From positions 38,654,329 to 38,718,328 of the forward strand of contig OZ024880.1 in assembly GCA_964017185.1 (NCBI GenBank): DNA of 64,000 nucleotides. The letters are read 5' to 3'. The translations under genes and the position numbers were made by a program. Of this stretch, positions 40,301 through 50,150 are shown piece by piece (position 1 is the stretch's first letter; each line of letters opens with the position of its first letter). Source of the DNA: Rugalucina vietnamica (taxonomy: Eukaryota > Mollusca > Bivalvia > Lucinida > Lucinidae). Below the pieces are notes generated by a model. That model was not told the origin of the DNA and made no database searches. It saw only the letters and a program-made list of their open reading frames with translations.

Positions 40301-43300
40301 GGTCCTTGATGCTACATACCAAGTTTCGTGGAAATCGGCTCACCAGTTCTGGAAAAGAAGATTTTTGAGTGGTTTTTACCATATATGGGCGTGGCGGCCA
40401 TCTTGGTCATGTGACCTGGATTTCGCGATCAAACTTTCGTCTCCCCTACCCATGGATGCTCCACATAAAATTTCACTTTGATTGGCCAAGCAGTTTCAGA
40501 GAAGAAGATCTTTGTAAAGTGTGTATGGACAACAGACTGGCCAAGGTCAAGAGATGACCTTGACCTATATTAATCACATACCTTCATCTACTCTATTAGT
40601 TGTTTGCATCTACCACTTTTCAGGCCTCAGGCTGCAATAGTTTTCAAAAAATCCATAGTTTTCACTTTTTCCTATGTAAAAGCCTATGTTTCCAAATTTG
40701 ACCTTGCCGTAAAATAGGTCAAGGTCATCCAAGGGTCATCATTTTATCAAACTATGATGGGCTGAAGTCCCCGATGCTACATACCAAGTTTCGTGGAAAT
40801 CGGCCCATCAGTTCTGGAGAAGAAGATTTTTGAGTGGTTTTTACCATATATGGGCGTGGCGGCCATCTTGGTCATGTGACCTGAATTTCGCGATCAAACT
40901 TGAAATGCCACTATCCAAGGAGGCTCCACATAAAATTTCAACAAGATCGGCCAAGCGGTTTCAGAGAAGAAGATCTTTGAAATTGTGGACGACGGACGTA
41001 CGACGGACGGACGGACGGACGCCGGATCATGGCCATCCTATAAGCTCACCTTGTGAGCCTTTGGCTCAGGTGAGCTAATGAGGAAAAAAAGTGAGACTGC
41101 TTTATCTCTTTGTATTAACCAAACAACCCAAACATTCTTTAAAGTTTGTTTTCTATCATCTGAGGCTGATCAGCTTAAAATAAGGTAGTCTGTCTCTAAT
41201 TAACTGCATATGAACAATTTGGCTAAGTTACTGCCATCTTTTCTAATCTGAAGGCTGCTGGTTATCATGGAGACATGGACCTTTTATTTTTGTCATGTTT
41301 GGTACCATTTTTGGGATAGGGGAGACATTGCAAAAAGAACTAAATACGGTGGCAAATTGTGTCTATCTTTTGAAGAGTCGACCGGTTGCGGTCTACAGGA
41401 CCTTTATCAAGACCATTTTTGTTTCAGTGAGTAACAGTACAGATGTTGTATCTTGTGACCAGATATATTGTGCCCCTTTGACAAGACATGATGGTAACTA
41501 ATGATACTTTACTAGCTGTGAGAAAGCGTGTCTTCAGAGTTTCCAACTACCAGGTCTGTCACAAACCAGCCTGTACAGTCACAGAAGAAGGATAGAAGTT
41601 TGAAACTTTGGATTTAAGAAGAAGAGGTATTGTACTATCTGAGCCGCATCATGAGAAAACCGGATTTTTGCCTAGGCGAAAACAAAGGCGCATTTCTTTC
41701 ATTAAAATGTTAGTATGACCATTCTTTCTCTCTGAAGTCTCAAGAAAAACATTAAGCAGAAAAGTGCACTTAATATCCATTAAACTTTTGATAAGAAACA
41801 TTTGAGCCACCTCATGGGAAAACCAACAATCTGCATAGGCGAAAACAAAGACGCAGATCAGCTTCGCGGTAACCGCGAAGCTGATCAGCGCCTTTGTTTT
41901 CGCTACTCGGATAGTACAATTCCTCTTCTACTTAAATCCGAAATTTCAAGCTTCTAGCTCTTTTCTGAGCTTGTACAGGCCGGTTTGTGTCGGACCTGGT
42001 CGGAAACCCCGAAGACCGGTTTTCTCGCGTCGCGGCTCATCTATGAAGCGAAAACAAAGGTCTGATAGGCTGTACAGTTAACACTTGTAGATGGAGATCT
42101 ATAATGGTAATTGAGCCTGTGCGTGAGAAAACCAACAATTTGGGCTCCGACCAGGTCCGACACAAACCGGCCTGGACAGTCACAGAAGCACGCTAGAAGC
42201 TTGAAAATTCAGGTTTAAGAAGAAGAGTGATTGTACTATCTGTGTAGCGAAAACAAAGGCGCTGATCAGCTTCGCAGTTACTGCGAAGCTGATCTGCGCC
42301 TTTGTTTTCGCCTATGCAGATTGTTCGTTTTCCCATGCAGCGGCTCAATTAATAACTTGCACTGAATGAGGTTCAACTGGTGAAAAAAAAAAATAGATGT
42401 GCTAACTGACCAAATTGTAAACTTGGCCACATAACCCCTGTGCAAGAAAATAAGGGAGCATTAATCATACCATACCATAATCATACCATATGATACTGTT
42501 AATGAACTGTGTCACAAGAAAACCTGACCATGGGAGTTTTGACCTAGTCTTACACTTTTGCCGTACAATGGTTGAAAACTGTTTGTGGTACATGTATTTC
42601 AGATTTAAAGAAAGTAGAAGGACTGCTTTATTTGAATAGTAGAAATGAGCCGCATCGTGAGAAAACCGGATTTTTGCCTAGGCGAAAACAAAGGCGCAGA
42701 TCAGCTTTGCGGTAACCGCGAAGCTGATCAGCGCCATTGTTTTCGCTACTCGGATAGTACAATTCCTCTTCTACTTAAATCCGAAATTTCAAGCTTCTAG
42801 CTCTTTTCTGAGCTTGTACAGGCCGGTTTGTGTCGGACCTGGTCGGAAACCCCGAAGACAGGTTTTCTCGCGTCGAGGCTCAAATAAGGTTGCTGATACA
42901 TGTAGCTGCACAGCTACCATGCTGCTGATCTGGTCCTTTGATTTTACATAATATATGTATATGCTTTCAGTATGTCTCATTTCCTCCCTGTAAAATGAAA
43001 CTGAAATTAAACCTATCTATGATGACATTGAAAAAGTTTTAAAACCTCTCAGTGACATTTAAGAAGAAATTGTACCATTTTCTGATTTGACATGTCTAGA
43101 TTTAACTTTTGAGATATACTGAAGTATGTGTCAGATTCATTTTTGCTGGGTATTGAATTTCATATAAAAACAATCTTTTCAGTACAATCTCTATAGTTTT
43201 AAATATGAGATAGTAAAAAATAGCAAAATTTCACCCATGCTTTAATATCGCAATATATCTGTAACATATATATCATAGACTCAAAATATGTTTCTATTTT

Positions 43301-45939
43301 TCCAACCAGTCAAGTATGGAGGCCCTACAATCTATGATGCATTTGTCTGCTACAATGACAGAGGTCCAGATCAAGATTTTGTCCTTCTTATCATCTCAAA
43401 GTTGGAGAGGGAGAGGGGCCTGAAGTTGTTTATACCTCAGAGAGATGACCTTGCGGGAACTGAACAGAACAAAACATCTGCCACGCTCATAGAAGACAGG
43501 TATCACTCCCAATTAATCATAGAAACCTCATGGTTAAAACACCTCCTTTGTAAACCAGGGGTCATTGGTTTGATTCTGGGCTCGTGTCTTTCAGATTAGA
43601 CTTTAAGGCGAGGTCCCATCACCACATGACCTTAGCTGATAAGTAGGATGTAACACATGAAATTATCCAACCAGCCAAGCAATTACAGGTAATCCAGGGG
43701 TGCCTGGTGGCTAAGTGGTTGAGCATTTTCATCCGGAATGAGAAGTCAGGGTCTTGAAACCTACCACTGTCATGTTGTGCCTGGAGTAAGACACATTTAA
43801 TCCCACTCAGGCTCTGGTTTAGTACCCAAAAAGTGGTGGCTTTATCCCAACATAACTGGAAAAATGTTGGCTAGCATGTTGTAAAAGCAAAAATAAAAAA
43901 ATAAATAAATAAAAAGAAACAACAACAAACATCTTTATTGACTCGAACATCTTCAAACTTGACCCAAGATTTTCACTTACTGTGTAAATAGTAGAAAAAG
44001 GGGTTAACTTTATCAAGTGACTTTGATTTAGATTAACCAATACTTCACTGTTTTGTATTTTGTTGTACTATAAAATGACATTTTCATCATATTCAAATTT
44101 AAGGCCAAATTCTTGTCTCCTTCCTTTTACTGGTTTATAATTACACTAAGTATCTCTGCCTTGAAAATGTACACCAGCTTGTAGCATTTGATCCATCATG
44201 CTTTAGTTTGAAGCATAGAAAAGGCAACAATTTTTCTGTCTGTATACTTCTAGGTGTAAGAAAATGTTAGTTGTATTGTCACCAAGGTTCCTGAACAGCG
44301 CAGCCTGTGAGTTCCAGGTACAGTTTGCCAACAGCCTGGACGCAGGTACCTATCAGCGTGAACATTAAGAAAACATGCCCATATAATCTTCCTGAGTTGT
44401 AAAATTTGAAATTTTTCACTAGAAATATTTTGATATTTTTCTTATTTTTGCTCAAAACATAGATTGTGGGTACTTGTTAGAACCACCTTGCAGTTACAGT
44501 ATACATGTATGTTCTAGCTTGTGCACATGCCGACATAAGCCGACACCAAGGTCTTTTCTGATATTGAAAATAAGCATACATGTATTTGATACTTCGAAAT
44601 ATTGTAAACTGTTTAAACATTTAAGAACATTATAACCTCCTTCTATCAGAATTGTTTGGTTACCAGTCAGTTTCTCGGTTAACTATTCCATATAATAATA
44701 ATGAGAGTAAAATTTAAAATTATACATGCATAATGATAAATGACCATTTGGAATCCAGTGATGATCCATATTATTTTCAAAACCATGTAATTAACTCATT
44801 TAAGCCTGGCATCCTATTCATGGGACATAAACAAACAGTATAACCCCAGATGTGAAGCCACAGCATGCAGCGTCCCATTCTAGGTCTATTCTGGGTCTAT
44901 TCTGTTTGCTTAGAGGGATTTCATCGAAAAAAAAAGATATAAAAATTCTGCTGACCCTAAAAATTGAAGTGGACCCACCCAAATGATATTGATGGGAAAG
45001 TCCATTCATCAAAAATGGGTTAATCCTCTTTCAGGCACAAGACACAAAAAGATAATACCAGTTCTTATAGAGGAATGTGACAAATTGGACATACCCCATG
45101 TTCTACGGCATATAACAGTCTGTGATTACACACGATTAAGTCTGCGTGACTGGTTTTGGGAGAGACTATACATGTCTTTGAGAGCACCACTGGGTCCTAC
45201 TTGTAAGAATGATAAATTGTGCAATATTCTTGCCCTGAGGAACAGGGTATGCCAGGCTTACTATTGGAAAACTGTCGAAAGAATTAGGTACCAGGACTGC
45301 AATCCAGATTTCCAGAAGAAAATGTCAAGTATTACAGGTCTACACCAAACAAGTACAACTTCCATGCCCAGTCTTACATGTCCACCGCAAACAAACGCCA
45401 CCTCCATGACCATGCCTCTGCCACTGACCATGGAGCCACCTCCAGCAACTATTCATGACAAAGTTCTTGAAGAGAATTTCAGAAATGACAAAGCAGCAGA
45501 AACGTCTATATCCAACACTACCCAACCACAATATCCAAGTTCCCAGGATTGTAATAATGACTCAGCAGTATCCAATATTGAGCTGGAAACCAGCCGTGTT
45601 ATATACAGAAGGCCTGGTTCCTGCTCACAGTATCCAAGTTCCGAGCCTGGTACATGTATTGAGAACAGGTCAACATCCAACATTGAGCTTGAGACCATCC
45701 ATGTTGTTTACAAAAGCACTGGTTCTCCCAGCCCACAAGTTCCTTCTGCTGAGAACAGGGTACCAAAGCCTCCCCAGCATTCCTATTTGCCAAAGAAAAG
45801 ATTCATTTCCCCTCCAGAGAGGTGTGACACTGAACCTAGTATCAAAGCACTGCATCATTCAGAACCAGATAGACGCACTGAGGGGGAGTGTAGCCAGTCA
45901 TTAAAGACACCAGTAGAACATGATGAAAGTTGTGGATAG
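37051..45939 (+). CDS. MyD88: MyD88, Toll/IL-1 receptor adaptor (5 exons) with long C-terminal tail
   Basis: Exons 37051-37378, 37904-37969, 43310-43499, 44254-44345 and 45035-45939 join in phase (1581 nt, 526 aa plus stop). MyD88 bridges activated Toll receptors to IRAK kinases on the cytosolic side of membranes (established). Residues about 12-108 are a death domain (SLRFAARKKLSLYLN, FRGLAELAGFTYQEIR, LLSNLERVDVL). Residues 110-131 (ERDCEIYIQRKAKFD) match the intermediate segment. The TIR domain spans 134-275, with box 1 YDAFVCYND (140-148), box 2 RDDLAGT (176-182) and box 3 DWFWERL with FW at 266-267. Vertebrate MyD88 stops soon after box 3. Here a tail of about 250 residues follows. An extra symmetric exon between exons 2 and 3 cannot be excluded. 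AATAAA at 46137 could end the transcript. Confidence 0.95.
37672..37893. mobile_element. Palindromic MITE, copy G
   Basis: GATTTTTTCAAAGTTGTAAA at the left, TGTTTTCCTGATGTA at the right. The centre is shortened (CATAGAATGAGAGTACCC). It ends about 10 nt before the MyD88 exon 2 acceptor consensus is complete. Confidence 0.85.
37904..37969 (+). CDS. MyD88: MyD88 coding exon 2 (66 nt, intermediate segment)
   Basis: Acceptor GATTTTCAG|AGAGGG, donor ACAG|GTAATA. Encodes RDCEIYIQRKAKFDPPIQED. It lies between two MITE ends, at 37893 and 37979. Confidence 0.88.
37979..38208 (+). mobile_element. GAGCC-family MITE
   Basis: GAACCACGTCATGAGGAGAAC to GGTTTTCTCATTACACGGCTC. It begins 9 nt after the end of MyD88 exon 2. 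Confidence 0.85.
38480..41078. repeat. 464-bp tandem array inside a TTAGCTCACC-type element
   Basis: Five units with a period of 463-465 bp (anchor CGTAAAATAGGTCAAGGTCA near 38851, 39316, 39780, 40243, 40708). Each holds CATATATGGGCGTGGCGGCC and GAGAAGAAGATCTTTGAAA. The array closes with CGGACGGACGGACGGACGCC and TCAGGTGAGCTAATGAGG. It occupies MyD88 intron 2. Confidence 0.95.
41514..41693. mobile_element. Two abutting GAGCC-family MITE fragments
   Basis: A right-hand-type fragment (CAGGTCTGTCACAAACCAGC to GTATTGTACTATCT) is joined at 41641 to a left-end fragment GAGCCGCATCATGAGAAAACC. Confidence 0.75.
41804..42038 (+). mobile_element. GAGCC-family MITE
   Basis: GAGCCACCTCATGGGAAAACC to GGTTTTCTCGCGTCGCGGCTC, with hairpin core GATCAGCTTCGCGGTAACCG. 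One of the better-preserved copies. Confidence 0.9.
42113..42346 (-). mobile_element. GAGCC-family MITE
   Basis: GAGCCTGTGCGTGAGAAAACC to CGTTTTCCCATGCAGCGGCTC, flanked by AATT on both sides. Confidence 0.9.
42646..42881 (+). mobile_element. GAGCC-family MITE
   Basis: GAGCCGCATCGTGAGAAAACC to GGTTTTCTCGCGTCGAGGCTC, flanked by AAAT on both sides. Nearly identical to the 41804 copy over its body. Confidence 0.9.
43310..43499 (+). CDS. MyD88: MyD88 coding exon 3 (TIR boxes 1 and 2)
   Basis: Acceptor TCCAACCAG|TCAAGT, donor GACAG|GTATCA. Encodes KYGGPTIYDAFVCYND to ATLIEDR. Confidence 0.95.
43697..43925 (+). mobile_element. tRNA-derived SINE, plus strand
   Basis: The head GCCTGGTGGCTAAGTGGTTG is an A-box region. 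The body TGGTGGCTTTATCCCAACAT and the A-rich tail (43886-43925) follow. It is in intron 3 of MyD88 and ends in an (AAAT)n tract. Confidence 0.75.
44254..44345 (+). CDS. MyD88: MyD88 coding exon 4 (TIR)
   Basis: Acceptor ATACTTCTAG|GTGTAAG, donor GCAG|GTACCT. Encodes CKKMLVVLSPRFLNSAA to VQFANSLDA. Confidence 0.95.
44364..44490. mobile_element. Half of a palindromic MITE, copy H
   Basis: AAGAAAACATGCCCATATAA, then CAAAACATAGATTGTGGG and TACTTGTTAGAACCACC. The second arm is missing. It lies 18 nt after MyD88 exon 4. Confidence 0.75.
45035..45939 (+). CDS. MyD88: MyD88 coding exon 5 (TIR box 3 and C-terminal extension)
   Basis: Acceptor CTCTTTCAG|GCACAA. Encodes GTRHKKIIPVLIEECDK, ITVCDYT, DWFWERL, then about 250 residues rich in Ser, Thr, Pro and Gln. 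From residue 391 there are 2.5 tandem repeats (DNA about 45529-45765), each opening QYPSS and containing SNIELETxxVxYxxxGS. One exon encodes all of it, with no repeat-element similarity seen. Confidence 0.93.
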
Positions 45940-46136
45940 AATTTTTGGTTTAAATGTTACAGTTTTTAACTACAACCTTATGGAATGCATTTGTCAACTG
46001 GATATGCATTTTAACAGTTGTAGCGTGAGCCTATCAAGTGTACTAATCATTTTTGTTCACATATCAGGTATTTTGATTGTAATTGAAATGTATAGAGGGC
46101 CACAAGGCAGATTGGTCCATTTTGTCGGCCTTATTA

Positions 46137-46142
46137 AATAAA
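46137..46142 (+). terminator. Candidate MyD88 poly(A) signal
   Basis: AATAAA about 200 bp past the MyD88 stop, the first canonical hexamer downstream. An isolated hexamer is weak evidence in AT-rich DNA. Confidence 0.45.
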
Positions 46143-46384
46143 ATATTTACTTTAATACTTACTACATGTACTTACTTTAAAACTTGACAAGATGTTTCCA
46201 CATTAATGCTTTTTTTTGTATCAATTAAGCTAAGAATGTATATTCAGGTGAACATTGCAGCCCATGATTTCTGATAAATAAAACATCTTGAAAATCAAGC
46301 AGAGCGAGACGAAACATCGAGGGCAGAATCGTAAATTTGTTTTGAGGTTGGTGGAAAAATCATATAATTTTGTTTGTTTACTTC

Positions 46385-46493
46385 TAGTCTACAAATTTTT
46401 AGTCATGTCTGGACAGAACCATCGTTTCCTAGGTATAAACCAGTAATGCAGTACTGCGGGGATTTTTGTTCAAGGACACAATTCGATGCATGT
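46385..46493 (-). mobile_element. SINE fragment, target of a later insertion
   Basis: TTTTTAGTCATGTCTGGACAG to CAAGGACACAATTCGATGC is the SINE body reversed. It is cut by the inverted-repeat element that follows. Confidence 0.65.
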
Positions 46494-47473
46494 AGCGTTT
46501 TCACTATGTTCCTGGCAGTCATGGCAGCCATGTTTCAGACAACCGTAATCAAAACGGGATAAACGTGAGGCAATGCAGGGGAACGGGATAGGCAAACGTA
46601 GCAGGCCGTGATAACCATGGACACCGTGGCAAATTTTTTGACAGTTTAAAAATCTGTCACGGCGGAAATGAGAAACGTAATGAGTTGTGATAAAATAGGC
46701 TGAATGTAACACACCGTAACAGAATGTAATAGAACATAGCGAAACTTGGAGACAGTCCGTAGTGCAACGGGAAGCTATTGAATAGCTCGGCAAGCTACGG
46801 ATCTTCCACGTTCAGCTGCGTGTGATTACGGTCGTCTCACGTCTCACCCTAGGGTGTTTCCTACGGAATACTCAACACGTTTTATAACGTTAAATTACGG
46901 TGCGTTACGGTCTTTGACAGTGTTGACCCCGTTCTACTTCGTATGTCACGTAATGTTAAGGTTATCAGGGCATGTAAAGTTTCACAATATAAAATGCCAT
47001 ATCATAGGGACAAGTTCCTTCACATTGGAGCAGTCACTATAGTGAGCAATAGAGACCATATGCTACACTATGCCATTGAAGAAGAAATGAACTTTCTTAA
47101 TCAGTTCTGCAGCTGGTTGTTGAGGAGCATGGTTGTTATTATTTCAAAGGGCTTATTTTTATATAAAAGGCACGAAAAACGCTTTAAATTGCATGGTGTC
47201 TTCCTTTCGTCCGTAGCTGACCTTGACAGAACGCAACAGACCATAATAGAACGTGCTGATAATCGTGATAGATCGGAGATAACCGTAACATACCTTAGCA
47301 CCTCCATGACACACCCGCTTACCACTACCACGGCTTGTTACGGATATCGTATAACAACGTAAGAAAACTTAACAAGATGTAACAGATCTTGAAAACAGAG
47401 AAATATATGTCCAAAATTCCACGGCATGCTACGTTTCGAGCAAAAGGGGCTGCCGGGAACATAGTGTAAAAGC
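46494..47473. mobile_element. Inverted-repeat element with CACTATGTTCC-GGCAG ends
   Basis: The left AGCGTTTTCACTATGTTCC mirrors the right GGGAACATAGTGTAAAAGC. The interior is crowded with short CCGTAAC/GTTACGG-type motifs on both strands (for example TAAATTACGGTGCGTTACGG). It has no ORF with a recognisable transposase. Confidence 0.75.
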
Positions 47474-47661
47474 AGTATTAGGTTTCAATCCCCCAAAATA
47501 TTATAGTCATGCTTTCAAGAAACTATTGTGTTTTACAATGTCTAGTCACATATTCATCCATGTTCAAACATTTATAAATGTTTTCCATGTATAATATTGC
47601 CCATTCCTAAAGAGGAAACAATTTATTTTTCCAATGATTTTGTTTATGTGATGAATAATAT

Positions 47662-47818
47662 AAGAATCTTATATGGGGTTCTGTTCTAGATGGAAGTTTC
47701 CAACCCAAGGGATGACCGTGCTGAGCGGAACCGAGGCTCCGCCGAGGTTCCGCTTAGCACGGTCATCCCGAGGGTTGGAAACTTCCATCTAGAACAGAAC
47801 ACCATATTAGATTCTTTT
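47662..47818. mobile_element. Near-perfect 156-bp palindrome
   Basis: The left arm AGAATCTTATATGGGGTTCTG ... CGTGCTGAGCGGAACC pairs with GGTTCCGCTTAGCACG ... CAGAACACCATATTAGATTCT. Only a few mismatches and a loop of about 10 bp. Probably a foldback MITE. Confidence 0.85.
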
Positions 47819-47988
47819 TCTTGCACAACAGCCCCCAAAATCTGGTATATTTCAAGGTTTTGCGTGTTTTTTTTAGCCTGGGTGAGAACACCTGGGTGAG
47901 ATGCAATTTTATCACCCAGGCAAAAAGTGTGGCAATTTCTGTCTGGTGTGCAAGAAAGTTAATTTCTTTCTTTGATGAGTTGTACCAT

Positions 47989-48179
47989 GAGCCATGTCAT
48001 GAGAAAACCACTTTAAGTCACTGACTTTGCATATGAACATCTGAGCAGGGCCTTTGTTTTTGTTTTGTTCTTCTTAAATTCAAAAGTTCAAGCTTCCAGC
48101 CTTTTGTGACTGTACAGGCTGGTTTGTGTTGGACCTGTTAGGAAAAGCAGGAATATATGTTTTCTCATGTCATGGCTCA
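47989..48179 (+). mobile_element. GAGCC-family MITE, core decayed
   Basis: GAGCCATGTCATGAGAAAACC to GTTTTCTCATGTCATGGCTC. Confidence 0.8.
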
Positions 48180-48267
48180 GTAGTGAGGCTGCATAGTATG
48201 CCAACTCCCCTTGTTTTGCATGTTTTTCTTGTCAAGATTCAGCCATGAAAATATTTCTTAATCAATT

Positions 48268-48329
48268 GAGCCACATCATGAGAAATCGGGTCGGAAACAC
48301 AGAAGACCGGTTTTCTTGTGCTGCAACTC
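48268..48329. mobile_element. GAGCC-family MITE, internally deleted to 62 bp
   Basis: GAGCCACATCATGAGAAATCG directly followed by GACCGGTTTTCTTGTGCTGC. Almost only the two ends remain. Confidence 0.75.
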
Positions 48330-49714
48330 ATAAAAGTAAATAAGAGCTGTTGCATGACAGCGTGCTTGACTGCTTCTAACCTTTGTCAAACATAAGGCCA
48401 AACTTGAACATATGCTCATACATCTTTTTGCCTTGATGCTTTAAGGCAAAATCACTGAACCATGACAGTTAACTATAACTACGCAAGGTTTAAAGGTCTC
48501 ACTCATATTGTGAAAGAAGTATGTTCTTATACCAACTGAGTGCCAGATACAAGACAAAATCACTGACCCGTGAAATAAGGTCACACTGACCAATAAGTAC
48601 ATTAGAGTCAAACGACAAAGGTCTAGTCATACCTACTCATGTAAAAGAAATATGAGCATATACCCATTGAGTGTTGAGATATAAAGCAAAATCACTGAAC
48701 CATGAAATTAGGTCATAATGACCTATAAGGTCGGGTCAGACTCATTTGTAATCTGAATTTGTAATCTGAAAGAAGTTGAGATATAAGGCAAAATCACTGA
48801 ACCATAAAATTAGGTCACAGTGACCTAGGAATACTTAAGGGTCAAAGTTCATGTCATACGCGAACACATTGTGATAGAAGTATGTTCACATACTAGTGTT
48901 TCCCCCAGTCCCAAAAAAGGGCATGGTAAGGTTGCTAAAAAAGGGCACTTTTTAACGCGCGACAACATGTCAAAAGGGCACTTTCAGAGCGCGAATGCAA
49001 GCAAAAAGGACACTTTTTAAGTGGCCCATGGCATGATAGAAGGGCACATTATGCACTGTCATTAAATTAAACACTTACTATATTTTCTCTGTAAGTTCAA
49101 ATTTGCGTTCTTTCCCCAATTTCCATATTTCAGGATTCACTTTCACCTGTCAGGTGAAAACATAAAAAAATTTTCCCCTCTGCCTCACATTACTCTAATA
49201 CTAAACTAACCATAAGAGATATCCTCACTCATGATTTGTTTTGAAAAGTATTTTTTAATTATTGATAATTGAAACTAATTAAATGGCACACTTAAATTAC
49301 CAGGTAGGACATACAATTTTCACACCTTTTCTGATTAACAGCTCATTTGGTGTCAAATTGGGTAATAATTGTCATTGAGTAATAATCAACATTTACCACT
49401 GCAATAAAGTGACAATAAACAAGGGATTAAAGGGAATCAGGACAACTCGCCCCAAAGACAACTCGCCCCAAGACAACTCGCCCCACATAAAACTCGCCCC
49501 AAGACAACTCGCCCCACTTTCAGAAGACAACTCGCCCCACTTTAGAAGACAACTCGCCCCACTTTAATAGACAACTCGCCCCACTTTAAAAGACAACTCG
49601 CCCACTATCTTAGACCCCCCCCCCTATGGAATTTGCTCCATATTATTAGACCGTCCTTCCTACTCCTACTCTTTATCCCTGGTCCCTCTCGGTCTATATG
49701 TCAACTCAGCTCAT

Positions 49715-49980
49715 CTCCTTCCCCAATTTTATATAGTAAAACTGGTGTTTACGTGGGTATACATTTCTATCATTTTTATCTAAAACAAAGATTGTTCAAT
49801 GTATTGAATAAAAATAACAAAAAAAAAATCATTTTTCTACTGACATTTTCTCCGTCCCGACATGACTGAAAAATTGTTGACTGGGACATTAAACCTCATA
49901 ACAAACCAACAAGCCTTGACTGAACTAATCTCATTTTACTACTGAAAATGTTTATGGCATGGGCAAATTTTCGTAATGCA
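49715..49980. mobile_element. Palindromic MITE, copy J, with SINE tail inserted
   Basis: TTATATAGTAAAACTGGTG at the left and ATGGCATGGGCAAATTTTCG at the right belong to the palindromic family. A SINE tail (49853-49912, CCGACATGACTGAAAAATTG) sits inside. Confidence 0.65.
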
Positions 49981-49989
49981 AAACAGGCC

Positions 49990-50150
49990 GACTAAGATTT
50001 CAATTTCACGAAAACAATAAGCATCTTCTGGTGTCTCTCCTAGTACCACCATATCATCGGCAAACAGAAGCAAAAGTAAGTTTATATCTTTAATATTCAA
50101 ACCCGTGTTCGGTCTGTCTTGCATGTGCATCTCTGGCACCAGCTGGCTGA
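49990..50150 (-). pseudogene. LINE reverse-transcriptase fragment carried inside another element
   Basis: The minus strand encodes GLNIKDINLLLLLFADDMVV then LGETPEDA, the RT catalytic region (FADD). The rest of the LINE is absent. The LFADDMVVL type differs from the 27-kb LINE. Confidence 0.75.

Noticed and set aside
41380-41450. Extra MyD88 exon between exons 2 and 3 (after TCTACAG, before GTGAGT)
   Set aside because: The 28-nt segment does not keep the phase needed to join exons 2 and 3, which already join in frame without it.
46943-47362. 139-codon ORF
   Set aside because: Lies inside an inverted-repeat element full of GTTAC/CGTAAC motifs. No domain recognised.
47690-47899. 69-codon ORF starting MEVSNPRDDR
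   Set aside because: Lies across a palindrome and reads the same phrase on both strands. Repeat, not gene.
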